Below are positions 42,766-51,655 of a stretch of 64,000 nucleotides of DNA, piece after piece. The DNA comes from Lacrimispora xylanisolvens (GTDB lineage: Bacteria > Bacillota > Clostridia > Lachnospirales > Lachnospiraceae). The DNA lies in contig NZ_PTJA01000005.1 in NCBI RefSeq assembly GCF_002934545.1, positions 310,001-374,000 on the forward strand, read 5' to 3'. The position numbers and the translations under genes were made by a program. The first letter of the stretch is position 1. Each line of letters begins with the position of its first letter. Under the pieces are notes generated by a model. The model was not told the DNA's origin, did not search any database, and worked only from the letters and a program-made list of their open reading frames with translations.

Positions 42766-43923
42766 TTAAAGCATCTCCACAAATGCGCCTGCCCTGGTAG
42801 AAAGCTGCCCGATGTCCGCTGTGCTGTAATCCGTCTCCAGCTGCAGGTAAGGGATGTTTTTCTCCTGCATAAACAATTTAACGGAATGTGCCTCCACAGC
42901 ATAAGGGTGACAGGCCTGGAGCGTCATTTCAACCACTCCGTCAATGTGAAACTGTTTACACAGGCGCTCTAAAAGTTCAAACCGGTTTGTATCCGGCGTC
43001 ATGACGGCGCAGCCAATCTGCAGATAGTGATCTGCAAGATTGGTTATTGGATCTCCCTCTTCCCTGCACTGTCTGTCCATCTGTTTTGCACCGGTACAGT
43101 TTTCAAAAACCACCACTACTCCGCCAGCTTCCTCAATCACCCGTACTACTTTTTCCGTCACACCGCCGATGGGGCACCCGGTGACAAGAATGCGGGGAGC
43201 ACTGGCAGGAACTGGTCTTTCTCCCGCATCATAAGCCTGTCTGATGCCGGCTATGGCGTTCTCGATTTCCCTTATTTTCTCTTCCCAGTTAAATTTAAAC
43301 TGGGAACCAAACAGGATCTGAAGCTGTCGCATTCCCGTTAAAGGAGGAGGCGTCATCGTGCTTAGCTCATAAAGTTCTTTTAACAGCTTTCTCTCCATAT
43401 TCCGCCTGCGAATTGCCTCCTGAAGCATCTCATCTGTAATGGTGACATGAAAATCCTTTTCCACCCGCTCCTTTAACCGGACCAGTTCTTCTCTCCAGAG
43501 AGCCTTTGCCTGGGGCGTGTTCTGCCGTTTGGGCAGCTCCAGAATATGTACATTTTTGATCTTGCCAAGAAGTTCATACATCTTCACTTTTCCATCACAG
43601 GTGGTTTCTCCTACCACCAGATCAGAAAAATACATATACGGGCATTTATCCGTAATGGCAAAGCCATAGCTGGACTTGATCAGGGGACATAAATTGCTGG
43701 GGAGTTCCTTTTCCGCTTCAGGAATCGTCTCGTCGCTGGTTGCACATAAGCCTACTGTAACAAGCCCCGCAGCCATAAATATTTCCTGAGGGGTATAGGT
43801 GCAGAACTGACCTACCACTCCGGTGCCACTGTCCTTCAATTTCTTCATAGCCAGAAATCCATCCTGTCTGGCCTTTGCAAAGCTGTCAAATATCCGGGGT
43901 AACTGGGTTTTTAATTCCACCAT
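42766..43923 (-). CDS. Double-cubane-cluster-type anaerobic reductase (HgdB/BcrB superfamily)
   Basis: 385 residues from ATG 43923 (GGAGAG upstream). 2-hydroxyacyl-CoA dehydratase D-component fold with many conserved cysteines: GQFCTYTPQE, NLCPLIKSSYG, TDKCPYMYFSD, TTCDGKVKMYE, VTGCPIGG, FENCTGAKQMD and LQACHPYAVEAH. A single subunit paired only with an activase, with no alpha partner and no CoA-transferase, matches the double-cubane cluster proteins, which hold an [8Fe-9S] cluster and reduce small molecules such as acetylene in vitro. The physiological substrate is unknown. A dehydratase function cannot be fully excluded. Confidence 0.83.
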   Translation of the reverse strand: MVELKTQLPRIFDSFAKARQDGFLAMKKLKDSGTGVVGQFCTYTPQEIFMAAGLVTVGLCATSDETIPEAEKELPSNLCPLIKSSYGFAITDKCPYMYFSDLVVGETTCDGKVKMYELLGKIKNVHILELPKRQNTPQAKALWREELVRLKERVEKDFHVTITDEMLQEAIRRRNMERKLLKELYELSTMTPPPLTGMRQLQILFGSQFKFNWEEKIREIENAIAGIRQAYDAGERPVPASAPRILVTGCPIGGVTEKVVRVIEEAGGVVVVFENCTGAKQMDRQCREEGDPITNLADHYLQIGCAVMTPDTNRFELLERLCKQFHIDGVVEMTLQACHPYAVEAHSVKLFMQEKNIPYLQLETDYSTADIGQLSTRAGAFVEML

Positions 43924-43983
43924 AATTTCTCTCCATTTCGACAAGTATTGTATGTATAATCATACACTAAGACACATAAAATG

Positions 43984-44008
43984 AAAACACCCATCTTTCG
44001 ACAGGTGT
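43984..44008 (-). terminator. Terminator after def
   Basis: On the minus strand ACACC...GGTGT with an inner TC/GA pairing and GAAA loop is followed by TTTT, just after the def stop at 44023. Confidence 0.6.
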
Positions 44009-44022
44009 CCATTCCTAAGATT

Positions 44023-44478
44023 CTAAAGTTCAATTTCTTCAATCGCTTTATCCAAAAATATAATACCGTCCAGATGCTCCAGTTCATGACAGAAGCATTT
44101 TGCCAGCTCGTCTTCCCCTGTGACCAGAATCTCTTTCCCATTCTCATCCAATGCCTCAATGGTAACTTTCTGCGGACGGATGGTCTTTACAAAACGATCG
44201 GGAAAGCTAAGACAGCCCTCGATACACTCCTGTTCTCCGCTGCATCCGATGATTCTTGGATTAACCAGCTTTAGCAGGCAGTCACAGTAATCTATCACTA
44301 CCAGCCGCTTGCAGATCCCTACCTGATTGGCCGCGAGGGCGGCTCCGTTCTCCGTATGATGCAGGGTTTCCAGCATATCATTCAGGTTCTGCCTGATTCT
44401 GTCGTCTATGACCGTTACTTCTTTACAGCGCTTCCGAAGGAGCTCATCCTCATTATACCGCAGCTTCCTGACAGCCAT
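44023..44478 (-). CDS. def: Peptide deformylase
   Basis: 151 residues from ATG 44478 (GGAGGGATAAAA upstream); the frame is open far upstream but only through the xre gene. Removes the N-formyl group from nascent proteins using a metal bound by Cys and two His. Motifs: GAALAANQVG, EGCLSFP and CHELEHLDG; the last has Glu where most members have Asp (HExDHxxG). The start codon lies 26 nt inside the 3' end of xre, implying coupling. Being tied to a regulator, it may be a second, specialised deformylase. Confidence 0.9.
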   Translation of the reverse strand: MAVRKLRYNEDELLRKRCKEVTVIDDRIRQNLNDMLETLHHTENGAALAANQVGICKRLVVIDYCDCLLKLVNPRIIGCSGEQECIEGCLSFPDRFVKTIRPQKVTIEALDENGKEILVTGEDELAKCFCHELEHLDGIIFLDKAIEEIEL

Positions 44479-44713
44479 TTTTATCCCTCCTGCTTTTATC
44501 TGCTCTCGATTTCCGTTCACTTTCCTCAAACAGAAATACATCCTCAATGGGACGTTCAAAAACACTGGCAATATCATAAGCAAGCCAAATGGAAGGCTCA
44601 AACTTTTCTGTTTCAATTGCATTGATTGCCTGCCTGGAGGTACCGACCAGTTCGCCAAGCTGTTCCTGGGTAAGCCCTTTTTCCTCTCTCAGCTGTTTGA
44701 TTCTATTTTTCAT
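44453..44713 (-). CDS. XRE family helix-turn-helix regulator
   Basis: 86 residues from ATG 44713 (AAGGGA 4 nt upstream). Compact Cro/CI-type domain MKNRIKQLREEKGLTQEQL, VGTSRQAINAIETEKFEPS, IWLAYDIASVFERPIEDVFL, then a basic tail. A small regulator of the YozG/XRE type. It overlaps def by 26 nt. Direct repeats around its own promoter (44730-44785) make autoregulation likely. Confidence 0.88.
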   Translation of the reverse strand: MKNRIKQLREEKGLTQEQLGELVGTSRQAINAIETEKFEPSIWLAYDIASVFERPIEDVFLFEESERKSRADKSRRDKNGCQEAAV

Positions 44714-44729
44714 ATTGTCCCTTTCCATT

Positions 44730-44785
44730 GTCATGTTAACTTTACATTTAGTATATGACAATTGTATTGTAATGTCAACCTTACA
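44730..44785 (-). promoter_or_regulatory. xre-def promoter with duplicated operator
   Basis: TTGACA (44773-44778)-17 bp-TATACT (44750-44755) on the minus strand. Two 17-nt direct repeats of consensus TGTAAxGTTxACATxAC (44769-44785 over the -35; 44730-44746 just downstream of the -10) differ at three positions and are 39 bp apart start to start. Confidence 0.8.
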
Positions 44786-44797
44786 CATAGAAGTAGT

Positions 44798-44847
44798 AAA
44801 AAAATCCTGCAGATACTGAGCAAAACGCCGTTCCTGCAGGATTTTTT
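44798..44847. terminator. Bidirectional terminator after the PTS gene
   Basis: A-run plus ATCCTGCAG pairs with CTGCAGGAT plus T6 around a 21-nt loop. It lies directly after the PTS stop at 44865 and isolates that gene from the xre promoter. Confidence 0.82.
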
Positions 44848-44864
44848 ATTAATCTGAAATTAAA

Positions 44865-46223
44865 TTATTTCTTATCCATTTTTACTACAAATAAGTATGA
44901 CAAGAAGAAGGAAAGTCCAAATGCTATGATCCATCCCATTGCTGCATAAACAAAGTACGGTCCGATATAAGCCGGAATACTGAACACGCTGGACGTAATA
45001 TATCCGTATAACCTTACACCGAATGCACCAATAAATGCACTGCCCACACAGCTGGCAATGGTAGCTGCTAAAAATCCTTTTTTATATTTTGTTAATACAC
45101 CAAAGAGTGCCGGTTCCGTTATACCCAGAATTCCAGACAGCACAGCTGATAAAACAATGGATTTATCCCGCTGGGTTGTCTCTTTGAAATAACATCCGCA
45201 TGCAGCACCTACGATAGAAAGGTTTGCAATGAACATCATAGGCATCAGCATATCCCACCCTTTTGTCGCAAAATTCTCCAGAGCAATGGGCGTCATGGCA
45301 TGATGCATGCCAACCAGAATGGATACCGGACGGATCAGCCCCATAACGAAACCTGCGAAAATCGGAGAAATGCCAAACAGGAAATCAAGCATTCCGGCAA
45401 GCCCTTTTCCCATATAAATACCAACGGGACCGATTACAGTCAGGGTGAAAAATCCGGAAATTAATAAGGTAAAGGTCGGGGTGACAACCGTTCTGGCCGC
45501 TTCCGGCACCACTTTATCCACCCATTTGTAAATGTAGCTTAAGGCAAAGACTCCGAAAATAATGGGAATTACGGAGCCGGAATAATTAAATACCGGAACC
45601 GGAATTACTCCGGCAAATAAAAAACTGCTGATTTCTTTTGCCTTAGCTGCATCAACCATGGTAGGATACATGATAATAGAAGCAATCGCAGCCGCCAGAT
45701 ATTGGTTTGTCTGAAATTTCTTAGCTGCAGACACTGCGATAAAAAATGGCAGAAACGTAAATACACCGCTGGCCAGCATATCAATAATCTTATAAGTATC
45801 CGTTGTATTGGTGATGACTCCCAATGCGACAAGTCCGCCGATCAGCCCCTTAATCATACCCGCTCCTGCTATGGCAGGTACGATGGGACCGAATACACCT
45901 GAAACCATATCCATAAACCACGTAATAAAGTCTTTTTTCTGCTTTTCTTCTCTTTTTACCGGTGCCTGACCATCGTTTAGGGGAAGCATTTCCATCAGGA
46001 TCTCATAATATTTATGTACACTGGTCCCGATCACGATCTGAAGCTGGTCCTTGGCAAACTGAATCCCCATAACACCCTCTAAATTCTTTATCTCTTCCTG
46101 TTTAATCAGATCTTTATTCTTTAAATCAAAGCGGAGCCGGGTCATACAATGCCATGCATTGATTATGTTGTCTTTCCCACCCACATATTCTATAATTTTA
46201 GCTGCAACTTCCTGCTTTTCCAT
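44865..46223 (-). CDS. PTS EIIBC component, beta-glucoside/sucrose/trehalose type
   Basis: 452 residues. EIIB domain at the N-terminus with the phosphorylated Cys26 in NAWHCMTRLRFDL; then an EIIC membrane domain with ten or so helices (VPAIAGAGMIKGLIGGLVAL, FLPFFIAVSAAKKFQTN, GILGITEPALFGVLTKYKKG). There is no EIIA domain, so phosphate must come from an EIIA encoded elsewhere. Divergent from a mannonate-dehydratase-family gene and a GntR regulator; promoter at 46280-46308. Imports and phosphorylates an unidentified sugar. Confidence 0.92.
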   Translation of the reverse strand: MEKQEVAAKIIEYVGGKDNIINAWHCMTRLRFDLKNKDLIKQEEIKNLEGVMGIQFAKDQLQIVIGTSVHKYYEILMEMLPLNDGQAPVKREEKQKKDFITWFMDMVSGVFGPIVPAIAGAGMIKGLIGGLVALGVITNTTDTYKIIDMLASGVFTFLPFFIAVSAAKKFQTNQYLAAAIASIIMYPTMVDAAKAKEISSFLFAGVIPVPVFNYSGSVIPIIFGVFALSYIYKWVDKVVPEAARTVVTPTFTLLISGFFTLTVIGPVGIYMGKGLAGMLDFLFGISPIFAGFVMGLIRPVSILVGMHHAMTPIALENFATKGWDMLMPMMFIANLSIVGAACGCYFKETTQRDKSIVLSAVLSGILGITEPALFGVLTKYKKGFLAATIASCVGSAFIGAFGVRLYGYITSSVFSIPAYIGPYFVYAAMGWIIAFGLSFFLSYLFVVKMDKK

Positions 46224-46279
46224 TTTTCAATGGTACCTCCTTCAGTTTTTGATGTTTTAGGCACGTGCTTTGTGGTCTA

Positions 46280-46318
46280 AATATAGCATAGGCGTATTTT
46301 TTTGTAAACCGCTCCATT
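46280..46318 (-). promoter_or_regulatory. Promoter and upstream dyad of the PTS gene
   Basis: Minus strand TTTACA (46303-46308), 17-bp spacer, TATATT (46280-46285). An inverted repeat AAACCG (46306-46311) ... CGGTTT (46322-46327) begins in the -35 region and may bind the nearby GntR regulator. Confidence 0.6.
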
Positions 46319-46485
46319 TTTCGGTTTGCAATGTATAGAATCCTTGTAAATAAAGGGTTTCTTTGACTTATTATTTCAAATTGGACTGTTTATTTTGGCG
46401 TTTTTGCTAATCAAAAAGCCAGGTTGACATTCCCCCTGTGCCTGTGCTTAAATTAGACTCATACAAAACAAAAGGAGTATCTGAC

Positions 46486-47685
46486 ATGAGACAAACCATT
46501 ATCACAGACATCCGCTGCTATATTACAAATCCGGAACGGCATAATCTGGTGGCTGTAAAAGTTATGACTGACCGGGGCGTTTACGGGGTTGGCTGCGGAA
46601 CCTTTCAGCAACGGCCGCTGGCAGTAAAATCTGCTGTAGAGGATTATTTAAAACCCATCCTGATCGGCCGGGATGCCAATGATATTGAGGATCTCTGGAA
46701 TCTGATGATGGTCAATTCCTACTGGAGAAACGGACCTGTCTTAAATAATGCCATATCAGGCATTGACATGGCGCTCTGGGATATCAAGGGAAAACTTGCT
46801 GATATGCCGTTATATCAGCTTTTAGGGGGAAAATCCCGCACTGCCATTCCCGCCTATACCCATGCAGTGGCTGATTCCATGGAAGAGCTATACCAGGAGA
46901 TTGAACTAATTCGTGCAGAGGGTTATCAGCATATCCGGTGCCAGCTTGGATTTTACGGAGGAATACCAGACGATCTTAAGACTCCCTTAAACCCGGTTTC
47001 CGGCACTTATTTTAATCAGGACGACTATATGCATAACACAGTCACCATGTTTTCAAAGCTTCGTGAACGTTATGGCAGGGACTTCCATATTCTTCATGAT
47101 GTCCATGAACGTCTTTATCCAAACCAGGCCATTCAATTTGCCAAGGAACTGGAACAATATCACCCCTATTACATTGAAGATCTTCTTCCACCGGATCAGA
47201 ATGAATGGCTGTCCCAGTTACGAAGCCAGTCCTCTGTCCCTGTTGCAACTGGGGAACTATTTAATAATCCCATGGAATGGAAACATCTGATCGTCAACCG
47301 TCAGATTGATTTTCTCCGCTGCCATGTGTCACAGCTTGGAGGAATCACTCCTGCTCTTAAACTGGCTGCGCTTTGTGAAGCTTTTGGTGTCCGGATTGCA
47401 TGGCACACTCCCTCCGATATTACTCCCATCGGGATTGCTGTAAACACGCACTTAAACATCCATCTGCACAATGCTGCGATTCAGGAAGACATTGAGTTAA
47501 AAGACAAGATAAAAGCCGTGTTCCCTGGCTATCATCAGTCCCAGGGCGGATATTTCTATCCCATCGAACGTCCGGGCATTGGTGTGGATATTAACGAAGA
47601 GGAATTATCCCGCTATCCGGTTGTATATCGTCCTCATGAGTGGACCCAGAGCCGGATTCCGGACGGCACTCTTATCACTCCGTAA
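46486..47685 (+). CDS. Enolase-superfamily dehydratase, D-mannonate dehydratase/RspA type
   Basis: 399 residues from ATG 46486 (AAAGGAG upstream). Capping domain then a TIM barrel with metal ligands and acid/base residues in [39 protein letters not shown] and [13 protein letters not shown], laid out as in mannonate dehydratase (ManD/RspA) enzymes, which dehydrate sugar acids to 2-keto-3-deoxy acids. Family members differ widely in activity; some are nearly inactive. TTGACA precedes it near 46424. Followed 26 nt later by a GntR regulator and divergent from a PTS permease, so it probably acts on an imported sugar-acid derivative. Confidence 0.88.
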   Translation: MRQTIITDIRCYITNPERHNLVAVKVMTDRGVYGVGCGTFQQRPLAVKSAVEDYLKPILIGRDANDIEDLWNLMMVNSYWRNGPVLNNAISGIDMALWDIKGKLADMPLYQLLGGKSRTAIPAYTHAVADSMEELYQEIELIRAEGYQHIRCQLGFYGGIPDDLKTPLNPVSGTYFNQDDYMHNTVTMFSKLRERYGRDFHILHDVHERLYPNQAIQFAKELEQYHPYYIEDLLPPDQNEWLSQLRSQSSVPVATGELFNNPMEWKHLIVNRQIDFLRCHVSQLGGITPALKLAALCEAFGVRIAWHTPSDITPIGIAVNTHLNIHLHNAAIQEDIELKDKIKAVFPGYHQSQGGYFYPIERPGIGVDINEEELSRYPVVYRPHEWTQSRIPDGTLITP

Positions 47686-47711
47686 AAACCACGCTCTATG
47701 GAGGTGTGACT

Positions 47712-48440
47712 ATGAGCTCCAGAAAGACAGAATTTATTGTAATAGATTTAGTCAGTAAAATATATCAGCAAAAGTTCTGGAATAACAAACTCCCCACCCA
47801 GAGGGATCTGGCATCTGCTTATCAGGTGTCCCGTTTTACCATACAGAAAGCCCTGAAGCGCCTGGAAAGCATCGGTCTGATCTCTGTTATTCAGGGAGAT
47901 GGCATCTATGTCCGGGCCCGGGCTCTGGGCAATCCTCTGGTATATAACTCCATGATTGAAGTTCCCTATCAGGAGCTTCAGTCTAAAATGCTTTACTTAA
48001 AAAAGATTATTCCCGACCCAAAGCTGATCAGTATCTTTAATCTAAACCAGAACGAGGAAGTCTGGGAATACAAACGGTTACGTATTGTCCGATATGAAAT
48101 AACCCAGATTGAAACCGGCTGGATCCCCTGCCGGCTGTTTCCGGAACTGAGCAGGGATATTATTGAAGATTCCATACAAAATCATGCATTAAAAAACAAG
48201 TACCAGATCTCTCATTTTATGACCAATTATCAACCCGATTCCCTGACAAAAGAGGAAGCAGAGTTATTGGGCTGTAAAAAAGGAACTCCGGCGATGGAAA
48301 TTACATCACGCGGAGTTCTAAAGGATGGAACCATATTTGTATACAGTAAAATCTGTGCGATCCATTATGAATGTACTTATATTATACCATTTAATAAAGA
48401 AGTATATCTGTCCCGAAGGAAAAAAGGAAAGCAGAAATAA
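47712..48440 (+). CDS. GntR/HutC family regulator with UTRA domain
   Basis: 242 residues from ATG 47712 (GGAGGTG upstream). N-terminal winged helix LPTQRDLASAYQVSRFTIQK and GLISVIQGDGIYVRA; C-terminal UTRA ligand-binding domain (EEVWEYKRLRIVRYEITQIE; GCKKGTPAMEITSRGVLKDG). Typical sensor of a phosphosugar or sugar acid controlling uptake genes. Follows the dehydratase gene and probably regulates both it and the divergent PTS gene. Confidence 0.92.
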   Translation: MSSRKTEFIVIDLVSKIYQQKFWNNKLPTQRDLASAYQVSRFTIQKALKRLESIGLISVIQGDGIYVRARALGNPLVYNSMIEVPYQELQSKMLYLKKIIPDPKLISIFNLNQNEEVWEYKRLRIVRYEITQIETGWIPCRLFPELSRDIIEDSIQNHALKNKYQISHFMTNYQPDSLTKEEAELLGCKKGTPAMEITSRGVLKDGTIFVYSKICAIHYECTYIIPFNKEVYLSRRKKGKQK

Positions 48441-48445
48441 CTGGT

Positions 48446-48922
48446 TTAACGGCTATTTCCATGATTGCCTGTCTCCAGTATTGCTGAAATGGGCAGTCTG
48501 GTTTTCGCGGCCGTTTCCTCAGCAGTCATACCCGACCCCATCAGTCTGGCTATCACAGCAGACTGTGTTTCTCCTATCTCCAGTATATGATGGTCCGGAT
48601 CAAAAATCCGGACCGTTTTCTGTCCCCAGTCCCGCTCAAAACATGGATTCAGATATTCAATGGTACAGCTGGAATTTTCCAGCCTGTTAAGAAAACGTTC
48701 CATATCATATTCTTCAAAATAAAGAGCACTGTCAAGTCCACCAAAGTGCACCCCATTCCCAACTCCACTCTCCCAGGCAGATTTCTCCTGCAAAACCAGC
48801 CCTTCTGTAAGAATTACATTCTCTCCGAAATCAGTTACAACAGAAAGACCAAATAACTCTTTATAGAAGGTCTTGGATATTTCTATATCTTTGACAGTCA
48901 AGAGTACATTCTTCAGTTTCAT
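48446..48922 (-). CDS. VOC (glyoxalase/bleomycin-resistance) family protein
   Basis: 158 residues. Starts MKLKNVLLTVKDIEISKTFY, with FYKELFGLSVVTDFGENVIL and a closing FDPDHHILEIGE, the standard vicinal-oxygen-chelate half-barrels, then a ~40-residue helical extension (MTAEETAAKTRLPIS). Metal ligands are suggested by the His in GVHFGG and the Glu in LEIGE. Substrate unknown. Convergent with gntR, 5 nt between stop codons. Confidence 0.85.
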   Translation of the reverse strand: MKLKNVLLTVKDIEISKTFYKELFGLSVVTDFGENVILTEGLVLQEKSAWESGVGNGVHFGGLDSALYFEEYDMERFLNRLENSSCTIEYLNPCFERDWGQKTVRIFDPDHHILEIGETQSAVIARLMGSGMTAEETAAKTRLPISAILETGNHGNSR

Positions 48923-49064
48923 ATTATCACTCCTTTTCGTTGTTTTATTTTATTATACCATTGCTCCTGTCAGGCAGACAAACCAATTTGTTTTTTACAG
49001 TTAGTGATCACATAGGATTTAGAGGCATATATACAAACATTTTTAATTTTAGTTTGCAATATTA

Positions 49065-49127
49065 TAGACATCGCACATTTTATGTTGTATAATTTCTTGG
49101 TAAAAAGGATGCATTTTAAATGCATCT
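49065..49127 (+). promoter_or_regulatory. Promoter and leader palindrome of the MFS gene
   Basis: TAGACA (49065-49070), 17-bp spacer, TATAAT (49088-49093), followed by the palindrome GATGCATTT-T-AAATGCATC near 49108-49127, which could be an operator or leader hairpin just before the ribosome binding site. Confidence 0.65.
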
Positions 49128-49144
49128 GTTAAAAGGGGGGTACT

Positions 49145-50377
49145 ATGAAAGAAGAAAAAGATTATAAAAAAAATATTATTTTATTGATTGCAGGCAGAAT
49201 TACTTCAAAATTTGGTGTGGCCTTTTATCTGGTAGTTTTACCGCTATATATACTGAAAAGCTCTGGAGACCTGGCATGGTCCGGTCTTTTCTTCACATTG
49301 TCTACAATTCCGGCAATTGTTGCCACCCCATTTTTAGGATTAGTTGTAGACCGGCTGAACCGTAAAAATATAATTGTGGTATGTGATCTGCTGACATCAT
49401 TTTTTTATTTTATTTTACTTTTGACCTATGGCTTAAAAGATATCTATCCTGTAATTCTTTTATTCGTCACCATTGTTATCAATATTATTTCCAGTATTTT
49501 TGAAATTTCATCAAAGGTTCTGTTTACAGAACTTGTTTCAGCGGATACACTTGAAAACTATAATGGAATCAAAAGTTTTGGGGACAATGGAGCAGCACTG
49601 GTCGGTCCTGTTCTGGGAACGATTATTTTTGGCCTGTGGGGATTTAAACTTGTCCTGGTCATCATGGTCTGTCTTTATTTCCTGTCTGCCATCCAGGAAT
49701 ATTTTATCCAGTATACATTCTCCAGAATAAGGCATTTGGAAAAATCTCACTGGTTTCATGACTTAAAAGGCGGGCTCCATTTTGTTTGGCATAACAAGGA
49801 TATTCTAAATTTATTTATTCTGGCAATGTCACTGAATTTTTTTATAGGAGGCAGTGATGAAATAATGAATCCAGGAATTATTATTCAGAAATACAAAATA
49901 TCAGAAACATTGTATGGATTCACATCCACATCTTTAATTATTGGAACCTTCATTGCCGGTCTGTTTATTTTTAAGAACAAAAAAATAAAACTGCAGAATT
50001 ATATGTATCACCTCATTTTTATTAACAGCCTTCTGATGATTTGTATTGGTGTCTTCTCCTTCCTGTTCTATCCAATGAAACAATTATACTTTTGTACGTT
50101 CTTAATTCTGCAATTCTTCATTGGTTTTTTAGTAACATGTGTAAATGTGCCGCTTAATTCCTATTTGCAGATCCATACTCCCCTTGAATACCAGGGTCGT
50201 TTTTTTGCTTTGCTTTCATTCAGTTCCAATCTCCTGATACCGCTGGGAATCCTTTATTCCGGTTTTCTATCTTCTGCAGCCGGACCTGATGTTACGTACA
50301 TCGTTAATAATGTGATTGTATTATTAATCATTTTGTTTTATTTTTTAAAACGGACAAAATACATACAAAAACAGTAG
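49145..50377 (+). CDS. MFS transporter, macrolide-efflux (MefA/MFS_3) like
   Basis: 410 residues with about 12 membrane helices. GRITSKFGVAFYLVVLPLYI and FLGLVVDRLNRKNIIVVCDL give the MFS loop signature, and PVLGTIIFGLWGFKLVLV and VNVPLNSYLQIHTPLEYQGR resemble the DHA3/MFS_3 drug exporters. Substrate unknown. Preceded by a good promoter and AAAAGGGGGG. Confidence 0.87.
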   Translation: MKEEKDYKKNIILLIAGRITSKFGVAFYLVVLPLYILKSSGDLAWSGLFFTLSTIPAIVATPFLGLVVDRLNRKNIIVVCDLLTSFFYFILLLTYGLKDIYPVILLFVTIVINIISSIFEISSKVLFTELVSADTLENYNGIKSFGDNGAALVGPVLGTIIFGLWGFKLVLVIMVCLYFLSAIQEYFIQYTFSRIRHLEKSHWFHDLKGGLHFVWHNKDILNLFILAMSLNFFIGGSDEIMNPGIIIQKYKISETLYGFTSTSLIIGTFIAGLFIFKNKKIKLQNYMYHLIFINSLLMICIGVFSFLFYPMKQLYFCTFLILQFFIGFLVTCVNVPLNSYLQIHTPLEYQGRFFALLSFSSNLLIPLGILYSGFLSSAAGPDVTYIVNNVIVLLIILFYFLKRTKYIQKQ

Positions 50378-50546
50378 GTTGAATTAAACGTTTTCTCCAT
50401 TCAATCTTCCAAATGAGAACCACAATCAATAAAATATTTCCAAATTATATATACAAATCACTCTGAAAGTGGTAAAATTTATGTAAAATCATTCGACATA
50501 TTTCAACACAATGTATCAAATTTCTACATTTACGGAGGACATGTAT

Positions 50547-51593
50547 ATGAACATGAATCATGAGGAAAATGTTTATAAAACACTTTCAGAAATCAATCTC
50601 TCAGATGTAATGGAGATCAGTCTGCTGCAGAAATTCCTTGATAATTTTGCAGTTAGTATGAATCTGGCCAGCGTTGCGGTGGACAGGGAGGGTAATCCTG
50701 TTACAAATCCAAGTTCCTATACCAGAATCTGCGCGAATTACACCCATTCAACCAAAACCGGAGACGACCGGTGTGCTGCCTCCCATAAAAGAGGCGGTCA
50801 GGAAGCAGCCAGAACCGGAAGACCCTACATCTTTAAATGCCATTCAGGGCTGATCGATTTTGCAGCTCCAATCATGGTGGAAGGAGAATTAATCGGAACG
50901 ATTCTCGGCGGACAGACCTTAAGCAGCAAGCCAAATGAAGATGAATTCCGTCGGGTTGCAAGAGAAATCGGAGTCAATGAAGATCAATACATAAATGCCC
51001 TTCATGAGGTGAAGGTTACCTCAGAAAAAAGTATACAGGCAGCAGCAGAAGTACTGTTTATCGTTGCTAACTCCCTTTCCCAGATCGGCTATCAGAAATA
51101 TAAGTTAAAATCAATGAGCAAGGATCTTGTAGATCAGTTTACCGTGATCGAGGCAACCATGGAAGAACTTGCCTCCTCATCCATACAGGTCAATGAAAAT
51201 CAGAACGAACTGAACAAAGAGATTTTAAATGTAAAACAGATATCCGAACAGATCAACGTCATTCTCAACTCAATTAAGAGCATTGCAGATCAGACCAAGC
51301 TGTTAGGACTGAACGCTTCCATTGAAGCAGCCCGGGCCGGTGAGGCTGGAAAAGGCTTTGCAGTGGTTGCCACAGAGATACAAAAGCTTTCTCAGAATTC
51401 AAAAGATACTGCAACAAAGGTGGTACAGCTGACCGAAGACGTACAGAAATCAATCACAAAGACACTGCAGTTTTCCAATGCAACCATGAAAAATACGGAA
51501 CAGCAGTCATCCGGAATTGAGGAAACCACTGCAAGTATTGAAGAGGTTTTAGCTTTAACCAATGAATTAAATAAAATGGCGAATGTCAAATAG
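50547..51593 (+). CDS. Soluble chemotaxis-like transducer with PocR sensory domain
   Basis: 348 residues from ATG 50547 (GGAGG 8 nt upstream; ATG 50541 is too close to the Shine-Dalgarno). N-terminal PocR domain (~20-190): [20 protein letters not shown], a cysteine cluster RICANY...DRCAASH...FKCHSGL, then [20 protein letters not shown]-terminal short signalling helices with the tip [20 protein letters not shown]. PocR domains sense small hydrocarbon derivatives such as 1,2-propanediol. No membrane segments. A hairpin terminator follows. Confidence 0.92.
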   Translation: MNMNHEENVYKTLSEINLSDVMEISLLQKFLDNFAVSMNLASVAVDREGNPVTNPSSYTRICANYTHSTKTGDDRCAASHKRGGQEAARTGRPYIFKCHSGLIDFAAPIMVEGELIGTILGGQTLSSKPNEDEFRRVAREIGVNEDQYINALHEVKVTSEKSIQAAAEVLFIVANSLSQIGYQKYKLKSMSKDLVDQFTVIEATMEELASSSIQVNENQNELNKEILNVKQISEQINVILNSIKSIADQTKLLGLNASIEAARAGEAGKGFAVVATEIQKLSQNSKDTATKVVQLTEDVQKSITKTLQFSNATMKNTEQQSSGIEETTASIEEVLALTNELNKMANVK

Positions 51594-51594
51594 C

Positions 51595-51640
51595 AAATAC
51601 CGGGAAATGATATCTTACAGACTATCATTTCCCGGTATTT
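51595..51640. terminator. Hairpin terminator
   Basis: Perfect 17-bp stem AAATACCGGGAAATGAT (51595-51611) / ATCATTTCCCGGTATTT (51624-51640) with a 12-nt loop between convergent genes. The T-run is only TTT, so it may act through its A/T-flanked stem. Confidence 0.75.
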
Positions 51641-51655
51641 GTTGCGTTCCCTATA

